64,000 bases of DNA from Heterocephalus glaber (GCF_000247695.1 NW_004624734.1:40791431-40855430), one strand, 5' to 3'. Positions 47,032 through 57,785 are shown, counted from the stretch's first letter. The notes: generated by a model not told the origin, from the sequence alone. Translations and numbers: made by a program.

Positions 47032-47326
47032 CAGTCATCCCTTGTTATCCTTGTGGATTAGTTCCAAGACTACAGGGATATAAAAGTGGATCCTCAAGTT
47101 CCTCATTTGCATATAACCTATACCCACCCTTTCATATACTTACAATCATCTCTAGATTACCTGTAATAACTAACATAATGTAAATGCTATATCAATAGTT
47201 ATACTGTATTGTTTAAAGGATAATGACAAAAAAAGTCCATACATGGTCAGCACAGTTTTCTTCTAAATATTTTCAGTCTAAGGTTAGTTGAATCCATGGA
47301 TGCAGAACACATAGGAAGGCTAACTG
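47032..47326 (+). mobile_element. MER2-like DNA transposon (Tigger group, non-autonomous)
   Basis: Starts CAGTCATCCCTTGTTATCC and ends GGAAGGCTAACTG followed by TA, giving imperfect terminal inverted repeats. Internal text (GGATTAGTTCCAAGAC, TTTGCATATAACCTATACCCA, ATCATCTCTAGATTACCTG, GTTGAATCCATGGATGCAG) matches MER2 as I remember it. It encodes nothing. Confidence 0.8.
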
Positions 47327-47589
47327 TATTTTTTCATTTGTAAAATGAAGACAGCATATATCTTAGAAGGCTGTGGTGGAAATTAAAGCCTGACATAAGT
47401 AAATGATCAATAAAGTATAGTTTTTATTATTTATGTCCTCTTGTATCTAAAAGTAGTTCGGTCTCATAGGATTTTGATTCAAATCTTATCAACCACAAAA
47501 ACTAATGAATTTCAATCAGACCCCTAAAAATAAACACAATGTATGCTTGTGTCCATGGATTCCAAATAAACACATTAAGAATTATAAAA

Positions 47590-47802
47590 ACTTTCTGGTA
47601 TGAGGCTCATGCCTATAATTTCAGCAACCCTGGACACTGAGATAGGAGGATCACAAGTCTGTGGCCAGCCTGGGCAACATATAAAAGACTCAGTGTCAAA
47701 AAATAAAGATGGCTGGAGATGTAGTGTAGTGGTAGGACACTTGTGTAGCATGCATGAGGCCCTGGGTTCAACCCCCAGTACTGTAAAAGACAAAAAGAAC
47801 AA
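47590..47802 (+). repeat. B1-dID dimeric SINE
   Basis: TCATGCCTATAATTTCAGC, TGGCCAGCCTGGGCAACAT, then ID half GGCTGGAGATGTAGTGTAGTGG to GGCCCTGGGTTCAACCCCC. Confidence 0.88.
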
Positions 47803-48100
47803 ACTCAAGCTCCATTTTTAAACATTTACTAAAAGAATGCTTAAAACATTTCTACTACTACAAACACAGTAACAGTGTAATCAACTGATATACATAATTT
47901 ATATTTTTCAGTTTCTTGTAAAAATTTGTAAGTCATTTAGACAAAGATAGGCAGAGCAAACCTCCTTCAACAGTTTACTTTCTTTAGCTCCTCTCACCTA
48001 TCTCTGCAAAAGTAAAGCTTAAAAGATTATCTAGATAGCTAGAACATACAAAGGTCAAAAATGATCAAAGACTATATTCTGGAGATTCACAATGAAGAAA

Positions 48101-48200
48101 GCAGCAACTCAGCAAGACCCTGACTCAAAATGAAATAGAGCTAGGGATGCAGCTCAGGGTAACCAAAGGCTCTGCCTTCAACTTCCAGTATTGAAAACAG
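48101..48200 (+). repeat. 5'-truncated B1-dID SINE
   Basis: Begins within the end of the B1 half (AACTCAGCAAGACCCTGACTC) and continues with an ID half (GCTAGGGATGCAGCTCAGG to TTCAACTTCCAGTATTG). Confidence 0.75.
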
Positions 48201-50527
48201 ACATCTATCTACTAAGATGGAAGACAGGTCATATCGTGACCTACAATTCATACCCAAAGCATAAGAAGACAGCTGTTACCTCACTGCCTCACATGAACTT
48301 TTCCCCACTCCCAAGGTCCATATATTTTACAGAACCACACCTTGTTCTGACCTGTTTTATTTTCCTGGGTATCTTCCTTAGAAAACTCTGCTTACTAGTA
48401 GGCTGATTTTATTACAAGTTTGTCTCACTCTGACTTGATTAATAATGAAAATACTTCAAGAGTAGCATTCTGAGTCACACACCCAAGCAACAGAGAATCA
48501 TTTGAAACAAACATCACCATATTGCGAAAAATTAATATTTACATCAGCACAGACTAACACCTCAGAAATATTACTCCACCTCTAGCAGATGAACATTTAT
48601 TTCAGAGATAACAGGCTTCCTGGATACAGTCTTTGTTTAAAATTATAAAATAAATAGGTATTCATAGTTAAACCAGAATCAGCTATACATTCTATTAGTC
48701 ACTGTAATAAGCAAACAGTCTAGGGCTACTCTTAACAAATTCAGACTGTATTTGCTAACTGCTCAACAATGTTTACTACATGACAAAATAATGCCGCTAT
48801 GGATTTCTTTTTTGGGCAGTGGATGAGGTTTAGGGAACAATAAAAAAAAAAAAAAAGGTTAACAAGACAAAATTATTAAGATGGGGCTTCACTTGCCCAA
48901 ACAATCTTCATGATATGTTCTTACAGTGCCCTTCTCATCCAGCTACCACCAAGGGCTACAGACTTGTTCAAACCCAAGGCCTGAACCAAACTTGTCCTTA
49001 GTGTAATCGCTACCTTCCTTCCCCCCAGGAGCCTCTTCTGACTTCCCAATCCAACAGAAAAATCAGTGAGGGCGACCCACAGGAATACTGTTCCCAAAAC
49101 ACAATCACCAACTTAAATGTTTGCTAAATAAAAAGAAAAATCACTTTTAGAATGCTAAAACATCAAAGTGTCGGGCACATACCAGGCATCTATTTGTTAA
49201 AAGTACATTGAACAGATACACAACAGTAAGAAAAATGGAAAAATTAATAATTGGACAGTACATGTGACAGTATAATCTACTCCATTTGGTTTTACTGATA
49301 TGAAGCTGAGACTCAAAAGGTTAAGTCTTGTCCGTAGACACATATTTTGGAGCATAGCCATGACTGAACAATTCTTGTCTCCTAGTGCAGTGTTCCCTTC
49401 AACAGGTTATACTGTAACTGTCAGCACTTCTGCCCTTTATACTAATATAAAATGATACAATCCATGTAAAAAATATAAATGATACAAACTATGCAAAAAG
49501 CAATTTGAGGACTTCAGTAGCCAACCATATTACTTCTCAAATATATATCGAGGTTGCTAATGTCAAACCTTTATCAGTCTTAATATACCACTTCTACAAT
49601 TATTTCACTGAGGTAAAAATACCTATAGTATCAAATAAAAATGTCGTAAGCAATTTTCACATGCAGTTCATTACTGTTTCAATAACGTGGTAGCGCTGTA
49701 AACTTCCACGTTGAAAGTAATCATCCTTACACGATTAAATGTTTAATCATGGTACACGTAAGAAAAGAAACGTAACATCGGGAAAGAAATGTTACTCTGA
49801 TGGGAATTATCTATTGGCAAAGGAAATATTAAGTCAATAAAGGTCACATCTAAGATTAGGAAATAGGGGTGGACTGTCACTCTTGTCTAGCTCTCGCATC
49901 TGTAAAATAGGGAATCACTGAAATACAATTTGTGACAAAAGTGTGATATATAGAAAGATGAAAATATAAAAATAAAGTGTTCTAGTTAAAGGGAGTTGGG
50001 ATCTGCTGGATTCCTGAAGGCTCTGGAAAGAGGCTGAGCAGAGTATTGCTTAAATAAATAAATTCTATGTCTCTTCAGAGTGCCCTGCACCTAAAAAGCT
50101 GGCTGTGTTTAAAATCCCAACATGCAAGTTTGAAGAGACCTTTTTCCTCAGAACAATTTTTAAAAATTTCTACTTTCCACTTATTCTATGGAACAATATC
50201 TGTATCCCACACTCTTCCAATCCCTTTTTAAAACACATCCGGCTCATTATTCCAATTAGCAGTCAATTTGGGGTGGGGATGGCACAGATTCCTTGGCTTG
50301 GACAACTGAAGTACGTGACCTTTGTGGATATTTCAAGTACCATGTGGTCCATGAGAAGAAAAAAAATACCTCAAGTGATGAAATTTTCAAAACGTATCTA
50401 AAATTGCGGTTGGGACAGAAAAGGCTCCAAGTTTATTTAACATCTACAGAACCATACCTCGACCAAACTCCTCAACAAGAACTTCTGCCCCATTTACACG
50501 TCTAAAATGATGCGAAATCGGAAGGAT
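48201..50527. other. Promoter-proximal part of intron 1
   Basis: No gene or young repeat. Possible MIR traces at about 49280-49350 and 49880-49920 (CTCGCATCTGTAAAATAGGG). Open frames here are short and unmatched. Confidence 0.4.
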
Positions 50528-50699
50528 TTACTTCAAGGCATGTGTTCGAACCTCGGTCACGAATGAACCGGGGCACTGTCGCCCGGAGTTCGACGCTTTC
50601 CTCCCAGCACGCCCGAAAGGCCGGCGGCCGGGCCCCCGCGGTCCGAGGCGCCTACCGCTCCGCTCCGCCCCGCCCCGCCGGTCCGCCCGCCCCCCGCGC

Positions 50700-51015
50700 N
50701 NNNNNNNNNNNNNNNNNNNNNNNNNNNNNNNNNNNNNNNNNNNNNNNNNNNNNNNNNNNNNNNNNNNNNNNNNNNNNNNNNNNNNNNNNNNNNNNNNNNN
50801 NNNNNNNNNNNNNNNNNNNNNNNNNNNNNNNNNNNNNNNNNNNNNNNNNNNNNNNNNNNNNNNNNNNNNNNNNNNNNNNNNNNNNNNNNNNNNNNNNNNN
50901 NNNNNNNNNNNNNNNNNNNNNNNNNNNNNNNNNNNNNNNNNNNNNNNNNNNNNNNNNNNNNNNNNNNNNNNNNNNNNNNNNNNNNNNNNNNNNNNNNNNN
51001 NNNNNNNNNNNNNNN
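50700..51015. other. Assembly gap (316 N) in CpG island
   Basis: 316 N flanked by extremely GC-rich sequence. It probably covers part or all of the PPM1A first exon and its start site. Confidence 0.99.
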
Positions 51016-51470
51016 GGGGCACCGCGGCGGCGGCGGGCGGGGAGGCGGCGGGAGGAGCCCGGCTGCGTCCGGGCCCCCGGCTCTCGGCGCCCTCGCGGCT
51101 CAGATCATCCGGGCGCCGGGGCGGGCGGCAGAGACCGGGACCCGGAGGAGGAGGAGGAAGAGCCGAGGACGCATCGCTTTCGCGCCCCACCTGCCTGGCG
51201 TCCCCCCACCCCCCTCCCCAGCAGCCCGTTCCCGAGCCGCAACCGCCGGGCACCCGAAGCCTCCTAGCCGGCCGGCGCGGACACCACTGCGCTCCAGCTC
51301 CTGCGCGCGCCCGTCTCCAGCGCCGCCGCCGCCGCCTCTAGCGCGGCCCCGCGCAGGCGCGCTCACGACGGCCCCGCCCCGCCGCCGCTACAGCTGCGGT
51401 GCGGCGCAGCAGCTGGAGAGACCCGGATGTCGCGGGGCCGAAACTGCGGCGGGGGAGGGGTGGCCACTGA

Positions 51471-51478
51471 TGACGTCA
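51471..51478. promoter_or_regulatory. Consensus cAMP response element TGACGTCA
   Basis: Perfect 8-bp CRE palindrome at the upstream side of the PPM1A CpG island. CREB/ATF sites in CpG-island promoters are usually within a few hundred bases of the start site, which fits the position. Confidence 0.6.
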
Positions 51479-52078
51479 CCGCCCAGCCCAGCCTCTCCGG
51501 CTGCTGTCCTTTGGTGGCGGGCGCCCTGGCCGAGACCGAAGGGAGCGTCGGGATCCCGGGTCGGAGCCAGAATCAGGGCCTCCACGGTCCGACGCCGGGG
51601 CCTGGGCGGTGTCTGCCGCTGTTTGGAGCTCCGCGGGTGGACGGCGCTCGGAACCCGTGGCGGGGAGAGTTGGACTTGGGCTCCGCGCCTGCTGGGGTCC
51701 CCTGCTCGCACACACCCGCTCCCAGGTCTGCGGATCGGTGCCCAGGACGCCGCCACACCTCTCCAGGTGGCACCCACGGGCCCCACGCGGGTGCGGCCCC
51801 ACACCTCGGCCGCGCGCCCTTCCACCCCGCCAGTGGGAGGGCACGGGCCGCACGCCAGGGCACATACTCCGAGCTTCCGGCAGGTTTTCCTCGGGTGGCT
51901 CGTGGGCTCCCGCATTGTGTTTATTTGCAAGTTAGACAGTCACGTGATTCTGTCACGGACCCTCCAGCGACCTCCAAAGAGGTTAATGGAACTGAGGATG
52001 TTTTCAGCATCTGGAGGATGATCAGAAAACGTAACAACCTTTTCTACTAAGAGCTGGGGATGCGCTAAAGTTAACGCA

Positions 52079-52260
52079 GCTGCACGTGCAGCCGCCAGAA
52101 CCCACCCCAGCTTGCGGGACAGCAGCACAGCTGACCCACGCCGCGTGTGGGCGTCGGGGTGGGGCGGGGCCTGCGCAGCCAATGAAAGGGGGCCGGGAAG
52201 CAGTGCGTCACTAGCTCGGCTTCCCATTGGTCGCGGCGCGCTTCCCTCTCGGCTGGTTTA
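52079..52260. promoter_or_regulatory. Secondary promoter-like motif cluster
   Basis: Within 180 bases there is a 14-bp perfect palindrome containing the E-box CACGTG (52079-52092), a GC box GGGGCGGGGC (52161-52170), a forward CCAAT (52179-52183) and an inverted CCAAT as ATTGG (52226-52230). The spacing of the CCAAT boxes (47 bases) is typical for paired NF-Y sites. It sits beyond the edge of the main CpG island. It could be an upstream promoter element of PPM1A, an alternative first exon promoter or the start of a divergent non-coding transcript. Confidence 0.5.
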
Positions 52261-53488
52261 GCCCTGCTTTTACTGCATTTGCGGGGACACGAGTTTAGAG
52301 AAGAAAAATCTTCATGTTTAAAAGATGTTCCGGTTTATACAAAGAAAAAAACAAACACGATACTTCGTTGTAGGGGGCAAGAGCGCCAAAAAGAACACCT
52401 AAACATGCTAGCCAAATTGAGTTCTGGCGGGGAAATAGATAAATCTATGAGGAGGCCTCCCCAGTTTATCGCGGGAGTTTAACTGGGAATTTGTACCCTG
52501 TTACTTTGTATCTCTTGAGGACCACGTTGTCGCTCTCTTAGATTAAAAAAAGACAGTTTTTTCTTTTTGTCATTCACCAAGCATTATTTAACTGCTTTTT
52601 AAAATCTAAAAGCTACCTCCAATTTTTTTTTTTTCTTTTTTAACTTGACTTTTCAGGGAAAGTTCTGTACCTTTCAGAGAGAACCTAACAACAGGATCAC
52701 ATGGTCACTGGCAGACCAAATCTTCAAGGAAGCCCCAAACCCCCTACCTAATATTTTGGAGATTAGAATGTTTTAGGGAAAGATGAACATGGATCATTTC
52801 CAGGTATACAAAATACAAATAATACTCTGCATTTTGGTGCCAATATCATTGGAGGATATATTTCCTAATTTTCTATCCACGCCTGCCCCCCTCCAAAGAA
52901 AATTAGATCAAAGGTCTTTGAAGCTCTACCTTACTGGAGTCCTTAATACTTCAGACAAGTAGCAGCATGATTAGCATGCTAGTGGACTCATTAACATTCT
53001 GAAATGGAAAACCCCCTGTGGCGACACCACTTGGAGTGCTCTTAAAAAGCACGTTGTTGCCTTATTCAGTAAGCACCAGGGTCAGTCGTGGACTCCAAAG
53101 AACGGAAAGCTTTTGCCTCAGTTTCCTTCCTTTAGGCGTTCGTTCCCGGTTTCTCTGTTCTACCCTTGTAGGAGAATCTGGGTCAATTGTACCAGAAGAC
53201 AAATAGAAAATGTGAACTAAAAGATTTTTGCCCATCAAGCTGCACCTTCGTATTATTTCTTATTTCTGGAGACAGCTTTCAGGGACATTTTGATACGAAC
53301 TAGGAAGCTCGTGGGTTAGGATTAACATTTTAAAATTTGGAACAAATTTTAGTCTACTTGCGACTCCCTCTACCTTCCTCCATAATTCTGATTTAAAGAA
53401 AAGATTTACATTCCTTGTTCCCAAATTACTATTGTGAATATATTCAGGACAGTCACCCTTGAGATGACTTTATTCGAGCTCTTAATAT

Positions 53489-53528
53489 ACATCTCAGGAA
53501 TTTAAGTGACATCTGAGGAATTTAAGTG
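53489..53528. repeat. 20-bp tandem duplication
   Basis: Two adjacent 20-base units beginning ACATCT(C/G)AGGAATTTAAG that differ at a single base. Confidence 0.85.
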
Positions 53529-53998
53529 ACCCCTCAACAAGATACCTGGGAATCTACCGCCCAGAGCCACCCATCCTTCCACACCAAAGCTGGTCATTAC
53601 CCAAGAGTTACAAAGCCAAGTAGGGCCTAAGTCCCTCTCTTCCTCTCCTCCTCCTCCTTTTCATCTTCCTCTACCTGGTTTTTTTCCTCACCCACAGCCA
53701 CTTTGTGTGTTCTCCTCTTCTCTTTCCTTTTCTTTCTTCGTTTCTTCAGTTCTCTTTTTATCTCCTTTGCCTTTATTTTCCTCATTCCTCTCTTCCTTCT
53801 TTTCATTAGCTTATTCCAAAATGCAGCTTTTCTACCCATTGGCTTCTGAAGTTGAACATGTGAGCAGATAGTATCCCTGAATTTATTTCATCCGGGGGCT
53901 GGGGATACCCCCACCCCCTTCCTCCTCCCTCCCCTCCATAGTGTATTATGAAAAACGTAGCTGTAACAAGGACAAAGGGTAGAGAACCCTGCCCTGTG

Positions 53999-54006
53999 TG
54001 ACGTCA
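53999..54006. promoter_or_regulatory. CRE palindrome with flanking dyad, distal upstream
   Basis: TGACGTCA preceded by CCCTGTG and followed by CAGGG, so the dyad extends beyond the CRE core with a 2-base offset. About 2.5 kb upstream of the first CRE. Function unknown; could be an enhancer. Confidence 0.35.
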
Positions 54007-54427
54007 CAGGGCACACCGCTGGAAGCATGCAGAATGTTTTCACTTGGTCCCTTGGGGGACGGCGGGCAGCCAGGAGCGTGACAGGCCAGGTCATAGGTGG
54101 TCTCTGGGTAGGCTTTTGCCTCACAGCACTGGACCTTGTCAGATTAGTTTTTGTGTCCAACAAGCGGTCACCCCTCTGCCAGGCCCTGAGCTTGATGCTG
54201 AGTCAATAATGACATCAAAAGACAAGGTTCCCTCCCTCTAAGGAACTGACCTATAATGAGAGACATGGTCAAAGAAGCAAACAAATAGGAAATTGTACAT
54301 TGCGATCAGTGAAGTAAATGAAAAAAAGAGTGGGAAATAGGGGGAAAGACTTGGAACAGGTTTGGGATAAACTTTTCTAAAAAGGCAACCTTTGAGATTT
54401 GAGGTAAAGGAAAAAACAAGTCAGGTG

Positions 54428-54570
54428 CTTTTTTTTTTTCTTTCTTTTCTATTATTATTATTATTATTATTATTTTCATTTTTCTTTCTTTTTGAACTCA
54501 AGGTAATCATCCTGACTCAGCCTTCTGAGTGCTGGATTACAGGCATGTGCCCCCACCACCCAGTTTACAT
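54428..54570 (-). repeat. B1 SINE with ATT repeat in tail
   Basis: Inverted, shortened B1: T run, ATT trinucleotide repeat (54451-54474), CTGACTCAGCCTTCTGAGTG, GGCATGTGCCCCCACCACC. Confidence 0.75.
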
Positions 54571-54852
54571 TTTACTACTATCTGTCCTCTTGAAGTAATT
54601 GACACATATTGTGTCTGCAGGGTGGAAATTCTCTGTATTGTGTTATTGCACTTCTCCTCCCAATGCCACATTCAGTGATTTCACTTTGATAGCTTGAAGT
54701 TAAGCACTGAGGGAGATTTTACACCATGGAAATTAGCAAATGCCATGGCTCAGGGCCTGACTTACTGCTCATTGGTTTGTTGATTTTCTAAATTTAAGAA
54801 AGTAATGGAAAAAAATCTTTTTATGAAGATTAAATTTAAAAAGCATGCTGTG

Positions 54853-54944
54853 GGGCCTGGGGACTCACCTCAGTGGTTCCACTGCCTGCCTCGCAAGCGG
54901 AAGATTCCGAGTTTGATCCCCAGTACCACAATACCAAAAAAAAA
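54853..54944 (+). repeat. ID SINE with target-site duplication
   Basis: GGCCTGGGGACTCACCTCAG to GATCCCCAGTACC. Exact 15-base duplication AAAAAGCATGCTGTG at 54838-54852 and 54945-54959. Confidence 0.93.
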
Positions 54945-55139
54945 AAAAAGCATGCTGTGTCTGTAACTGTTACATGCTAAACAGCACAAAAACATCCAGT
55001 TCATCAGTGGTCATGAACACAGTTGACAGTAGGTTCTGACATACATCTTTGTTATTTTACTTTTGTGTTCAATAAATTAACCGAAAAGCATGTCAGCACT
55101 GCATTTGGAGAGCAGCTTGATAAACACATGCCGGCACTC

Positions 55140-55265
55140 CACCACTCTGCATCTGCTGTGGCAGATGAGCCCCTTACTGGTTATGTGACCTTAAGCAAGT
55201 CACTTATACTGGTTGTATGAACTCAAGTCACTTAAATTATTAGCCTCCGTTTTATCCCCCAAAAA
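55140..55265. repeat. Probable MIR fragment
   Basis: GTTATGTGACCTTAAGCAAGTCACTTA is the MIR core phrase. Confidence 0.65.
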
Positions 55266-55449
55266 TACTTCCTCCCACAATTTACTGTGTGTATTGGAAT
55301 AGATCAGGAAGCCTGGAAAACATGACTGATACCATTGGGTGCCCCTGGCACTACCTACTCTTTCTTCCTCACTGGCAGATCTTACTGTCACTAGACTTTC
55401 ACTAGGGACTTGTGCTGGCTGAGGCTCCCTTGTAGCTTAGAGAAGAGTA

Positions 55450-55948
55450 CAGTCATGCGTTGCTTAGTGATGGAAAATGTTCTCAGAACTGTGTTGTTAG
55501 GCAGTTTGTCATTATGCAAACATCATGTAGTGTACTGACACAAATCTAGAAGCTATAGGTCCATCACTCCACATGGCCTCTCAGTGCCATCAAGAGATGT
55601 GGTAAACATAAGACATACGAGGTCATTGGCAGGGTAACATGAAGTGCTGCTTTGTAGTATTATATTCTAAAACGTGATAAAAGTACATAAACTGGAAAGA
55701 TAGTTGTTTATTGTCATTATCAAACATTATGCACTGTACATTATTGTATGTGTTATTTTATGTAGCTGCCAGAGTGGTAGGTTTGTGTATACCAGGCATC
55801 GCCACAAGGAGTAATGTGTGGCACTAGGATGTTATCATAGCTATGATGTCACTAGGTGATAGGAGTTTTCAGCTCCATTATAATCTTAGGGGATTACCAT
55901 CAGATATACAGTCCTTCATTGGTTGAAATGTCATGTGGAGCATGACTA
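55450..55948 (+). mobile_element. Non-autonomous DNA transposon of Tigger type
   Basis: Begins CAGTCATGCGTTGCTTAGTG and ends GTCATGTGGAGCATGACTA, so the ends are inverted repeats. TA dinucleotides flank both ends (55448-55449, 55949-55950), as in Tc1/mariner insertion. Internal text (AAACATCATGTAGTGTACTGAC, ATTATAATCTTAGGGGATTACC) matches a common mammalian MITE I know but cannot name with certainty. It is about 0.5 kb long and non-coding. Confidence 0.75.
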
Positions 55949-56363
55949 TATATAACTCTAGGCACCGGCATACACTGGTGTATCTCAAATAGGCTAGATG
56001 TGACAGGTTTTGATCCTTGGGACGTTCGAGTGAGGCTTAACTGCTGATGTCCTGGATGGTCCCATCTGGCCACCCACAACCTCATCCAGGTACCTGTGTC
56101 ATAAAAACATGATCTTTCTATTTGTGTCATGATGTGAAAAAGGTAGGAAAAGATCTGGGAAAAAACTTTCCCCCTAATGGAAAGAGTTGCATGAGAAAAA
56201 ATGTCTTCTTCAGCCACATGTTGTCATGTCCATAAGTGAGCCTGGAATTTCCAGGCCATCTTGCAAAGAACCGAAGTGTTGGAGAGAGGAGGAGTGAGAG
56301 CAAAAGACTGGGTCTTTCACACTGCCAAGCCGCTGAGCCCTCTTGCAATTGCCTACCTTGGGA

Positions 56364-56446
56364 GCTGGGGATTTAGCTCAGTGGCGCCGCTCCTGCCTGA
56401 CAAGTGCAAGGTCCTGAGTTCAATTCCTGTACCAAAAAAAAGACCA
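56364..56446 (+). repeat. ID SINE with target-site duplication
   Basis: GCTGGGGATTTAGCTCAGTGG to CAATTCCTGTACC with a short A tail. Exact 17-base duplication AATTGCCTACCTTGGGA at 56347-56363 and 56447-56463. Confidence 0.94.
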
Positions 56447-56502
56447 AATTGCCTACCTTGGGAACTTATATTAAGGAGGACCAAGGGTGTTCCTCATTGG
56501 TA

Positions 56503-56593
56503 AAACCACTTTTGGTTTTGTATTTGGTTATTTGTAGCAAAAAGCACTCAAATACCCAAACCACTTTCAGTTTTGTATTTAGTTATTTGTAGC
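56503..56593. repeat. Tandem duplication with 55-base period
   Basis: Two copies of a 36-base text starting AAACCACTTT and containing GTTTTGTATTTGGTTATTTG or its variant, at 56503-56538 and 56558-56593. They differ at a few bases. Confidence 0.8.
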
Positions 56594-56789
56594 CAAAACA
56601 TCTAGAGAGTGACATAGTGAGTGCTTAGTGAGGCAAGTTACCAAATTAGATCCTTTCCTTGTAGAAAAGCTGCCATAGTCAGATGTGTACAGATCTTATT
56701 CCTTAAGTATTTAAGAAATTTATTCAGTAATTAGCTTCACTTTTAATCTTTATCTTGATTCTGTCCTAAAAGTTTTTTTAATTGCATCA

Positions 56790-57295
56790 TGTACTAATTA
56801 GGGCTCACTAGAGGAACAGATCATACTATGTATATATAGGATTTACAAGGTAGGCTTACAGTGGATTCCCGCAGGGTCAAATGTGGAAGAATGCAGAAGG
56901 CCTGTCTGTGCACTGGGGAGCTGAACAATCCAGTCAAAGGTGGAGGACCTGGAGCTCACTGCAGAGTCCCGTGCAAGTCCATGTCGGGAAGCTGAAGGCT
57001 CTGAACTGGAAGACTGAAGACTCTGTGCTGGAAGGCTGAAAAGTGTGAGCTGGAAGCCTGCAGATAGACATTCAAATGTGATGGCGAAGCCTGGAGCTCC
57101 TCTGGAGAAGCAGAATATTTTTATTGCATCCAGGTTACAAGCCTATTGGTGGGTGCCACTCATACCCACAGTGGGCCTTCTCTCTTCAGTAGGACTCTCT
57201 TCAGTCCATCGCCCAGATACACCCAGAACTGTGCTAAGCCAATCAGCCAGGCATATGTGATTCAAGCTGACATCACAGTTAGCTATCATAGATCA
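56790..57295. repeat. Unidentified old interspersed repeat (candidate)
   Basis: The opening text TTAGGGCTCACTAGAGGAACAGA and closing GACATCACAGTTAGCTATCA resemble ends of abundant rodent repeats, with an internal tandem array of about 22-base GAAGNCTGAAG units at 56987-57059. Family not recognised. The minus or plus frames across it are not convincing genes. Confidence 0.35.
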
Positions 57296-57544
57296 CGATA
57301 GCAATAATTTAAAAACAAAGTCATTTTATGTTTGAAATCAATTAGATGCAACTTATTAATATGGATTTTCTCTTGAAGGGTCTAGACAAATCAAATAGAT
57401 TCAATGAAAAAAAGTAACAGAATAGCTTAAGGAGATGTAGAATCAATTGATGGGAGTAGCAGAGAATTTAGTTCAGTCTAGGGAGAGGGAACAGAACATG
57501 GCTTAGAATGTGCCAGGCTCCACACCAGGCTCCACGTAGATGTT

Positions 57545-57708
57545 ATTTTATTTTATTTTATTTTATGTTTGAAGACAGGGTCTCACTATATAGTCCAGCC
57601 TGGCCTTGACTCACTATGTAGCCCAGGTTGGCTTCAAACTTGCAATGATCCCCCTGCCTTAGCCTCCGAGTGCTAGGATCACAGGTGTGCACCACCATGC
57701 CTGGCCTA
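57545..57708 (-). repeat. B1 SINE with TTTTA repeat tail
   Basis: ATTTT units (57545-57566), then GACAGGGTCTCACTATATAG, duplicated CAGCCTGGCCTTGACTCAC / CAGGTTGGCTTCAAAC, GTGCACCACCATGCCTGGCC. Confidence 0.9.
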
Positions 57709-57749
57709 GGTGTTATTTAATTCATACAACAACTTTGATAAGAAGATAC

Positions 57750-57751
<2 letters not shown>

Positions 57752-57782
<31 letters not shown>
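57752..57782. repeat. CA microsatellite
   Basis: About 15 CA units. Confidence 0.95.

Positions 57783-57785
<3 letters not shown>

Larger units (their letters stand above)
16456..50655 (-). other. PPM1A: PPM1A intron 1 (approximately 34 kb)
   Basis: Lies between the exon 2 acceptor and the CpG-island first exon. The 5' boundary is uncertain because exon 1 lies next to or in an N gap; a possible donor, gtaggc on the minus strand, begins at 50655. The intron is densely filled with SINEs, ancient LINE and LTR remnants, one U6 pseudogene and one MER2-like transposon. No open frame in it matches a protein other than broken L1 ORF fragments. Confidence 0.7.
50560..51890. promoter_or_regulatory. 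PPM1A: CpG island, PPM1A promoter and non-coding first exon
   Basis: GC content rises sharply from the AT-rich intron, and CpG dinucleotides are frequent on both sides of the 50700-51015 gap. Motifs include GC boxes (CCCCGCCC near 51371), an NRF1-like GCGCAGGCGC at 51351-51360, a GCC trinucleotide run at 51321-51338, and a full palindromic CRE (TGACGTCA) at 51471-51478. Being at the 5' end of PPM1A with no other gene in sight, it is the housekeeping-type promoter of that gene. Transcription would run to lower coordinates. The long X-containing frames on both strands arise from GC-rich stop-poor sequence and are not genes. Confidence 0.85.
52261..54427. other. Unique upstream intergenic sequence
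   Basis: No gene and no recognised SINE. A pyrimidine-rich tract (53630-53820) gives a meaningless Lys/Arg/Glu-rich frame on the minus strand. A 20-bp tandem duplication is at 53489-53528 and a CRE palindrome at 53999. Confidence 0.5.

Noticed and set aside
50528..51267. Long open frames on both strands across the CpG island
   Set aside because: GC-rich sequence lacks stops by composition, 316 of the bases are N, and both strands are open at once. No protein family resemblance.
51388..52050. Several overlapping open frames of 96-207 codons
   Set aside because: They overlap in several frames on both strands in CpG-rich DNA, with Pro/Arg/Gly/Ala-biased composition. No domain or splice context.
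53627..53839. Lys/Arg/Glu-rich 70-codon frame on the minus strand
   Set aside because: It is the antisense of a CT-rich tract, a low-complexity artefact.
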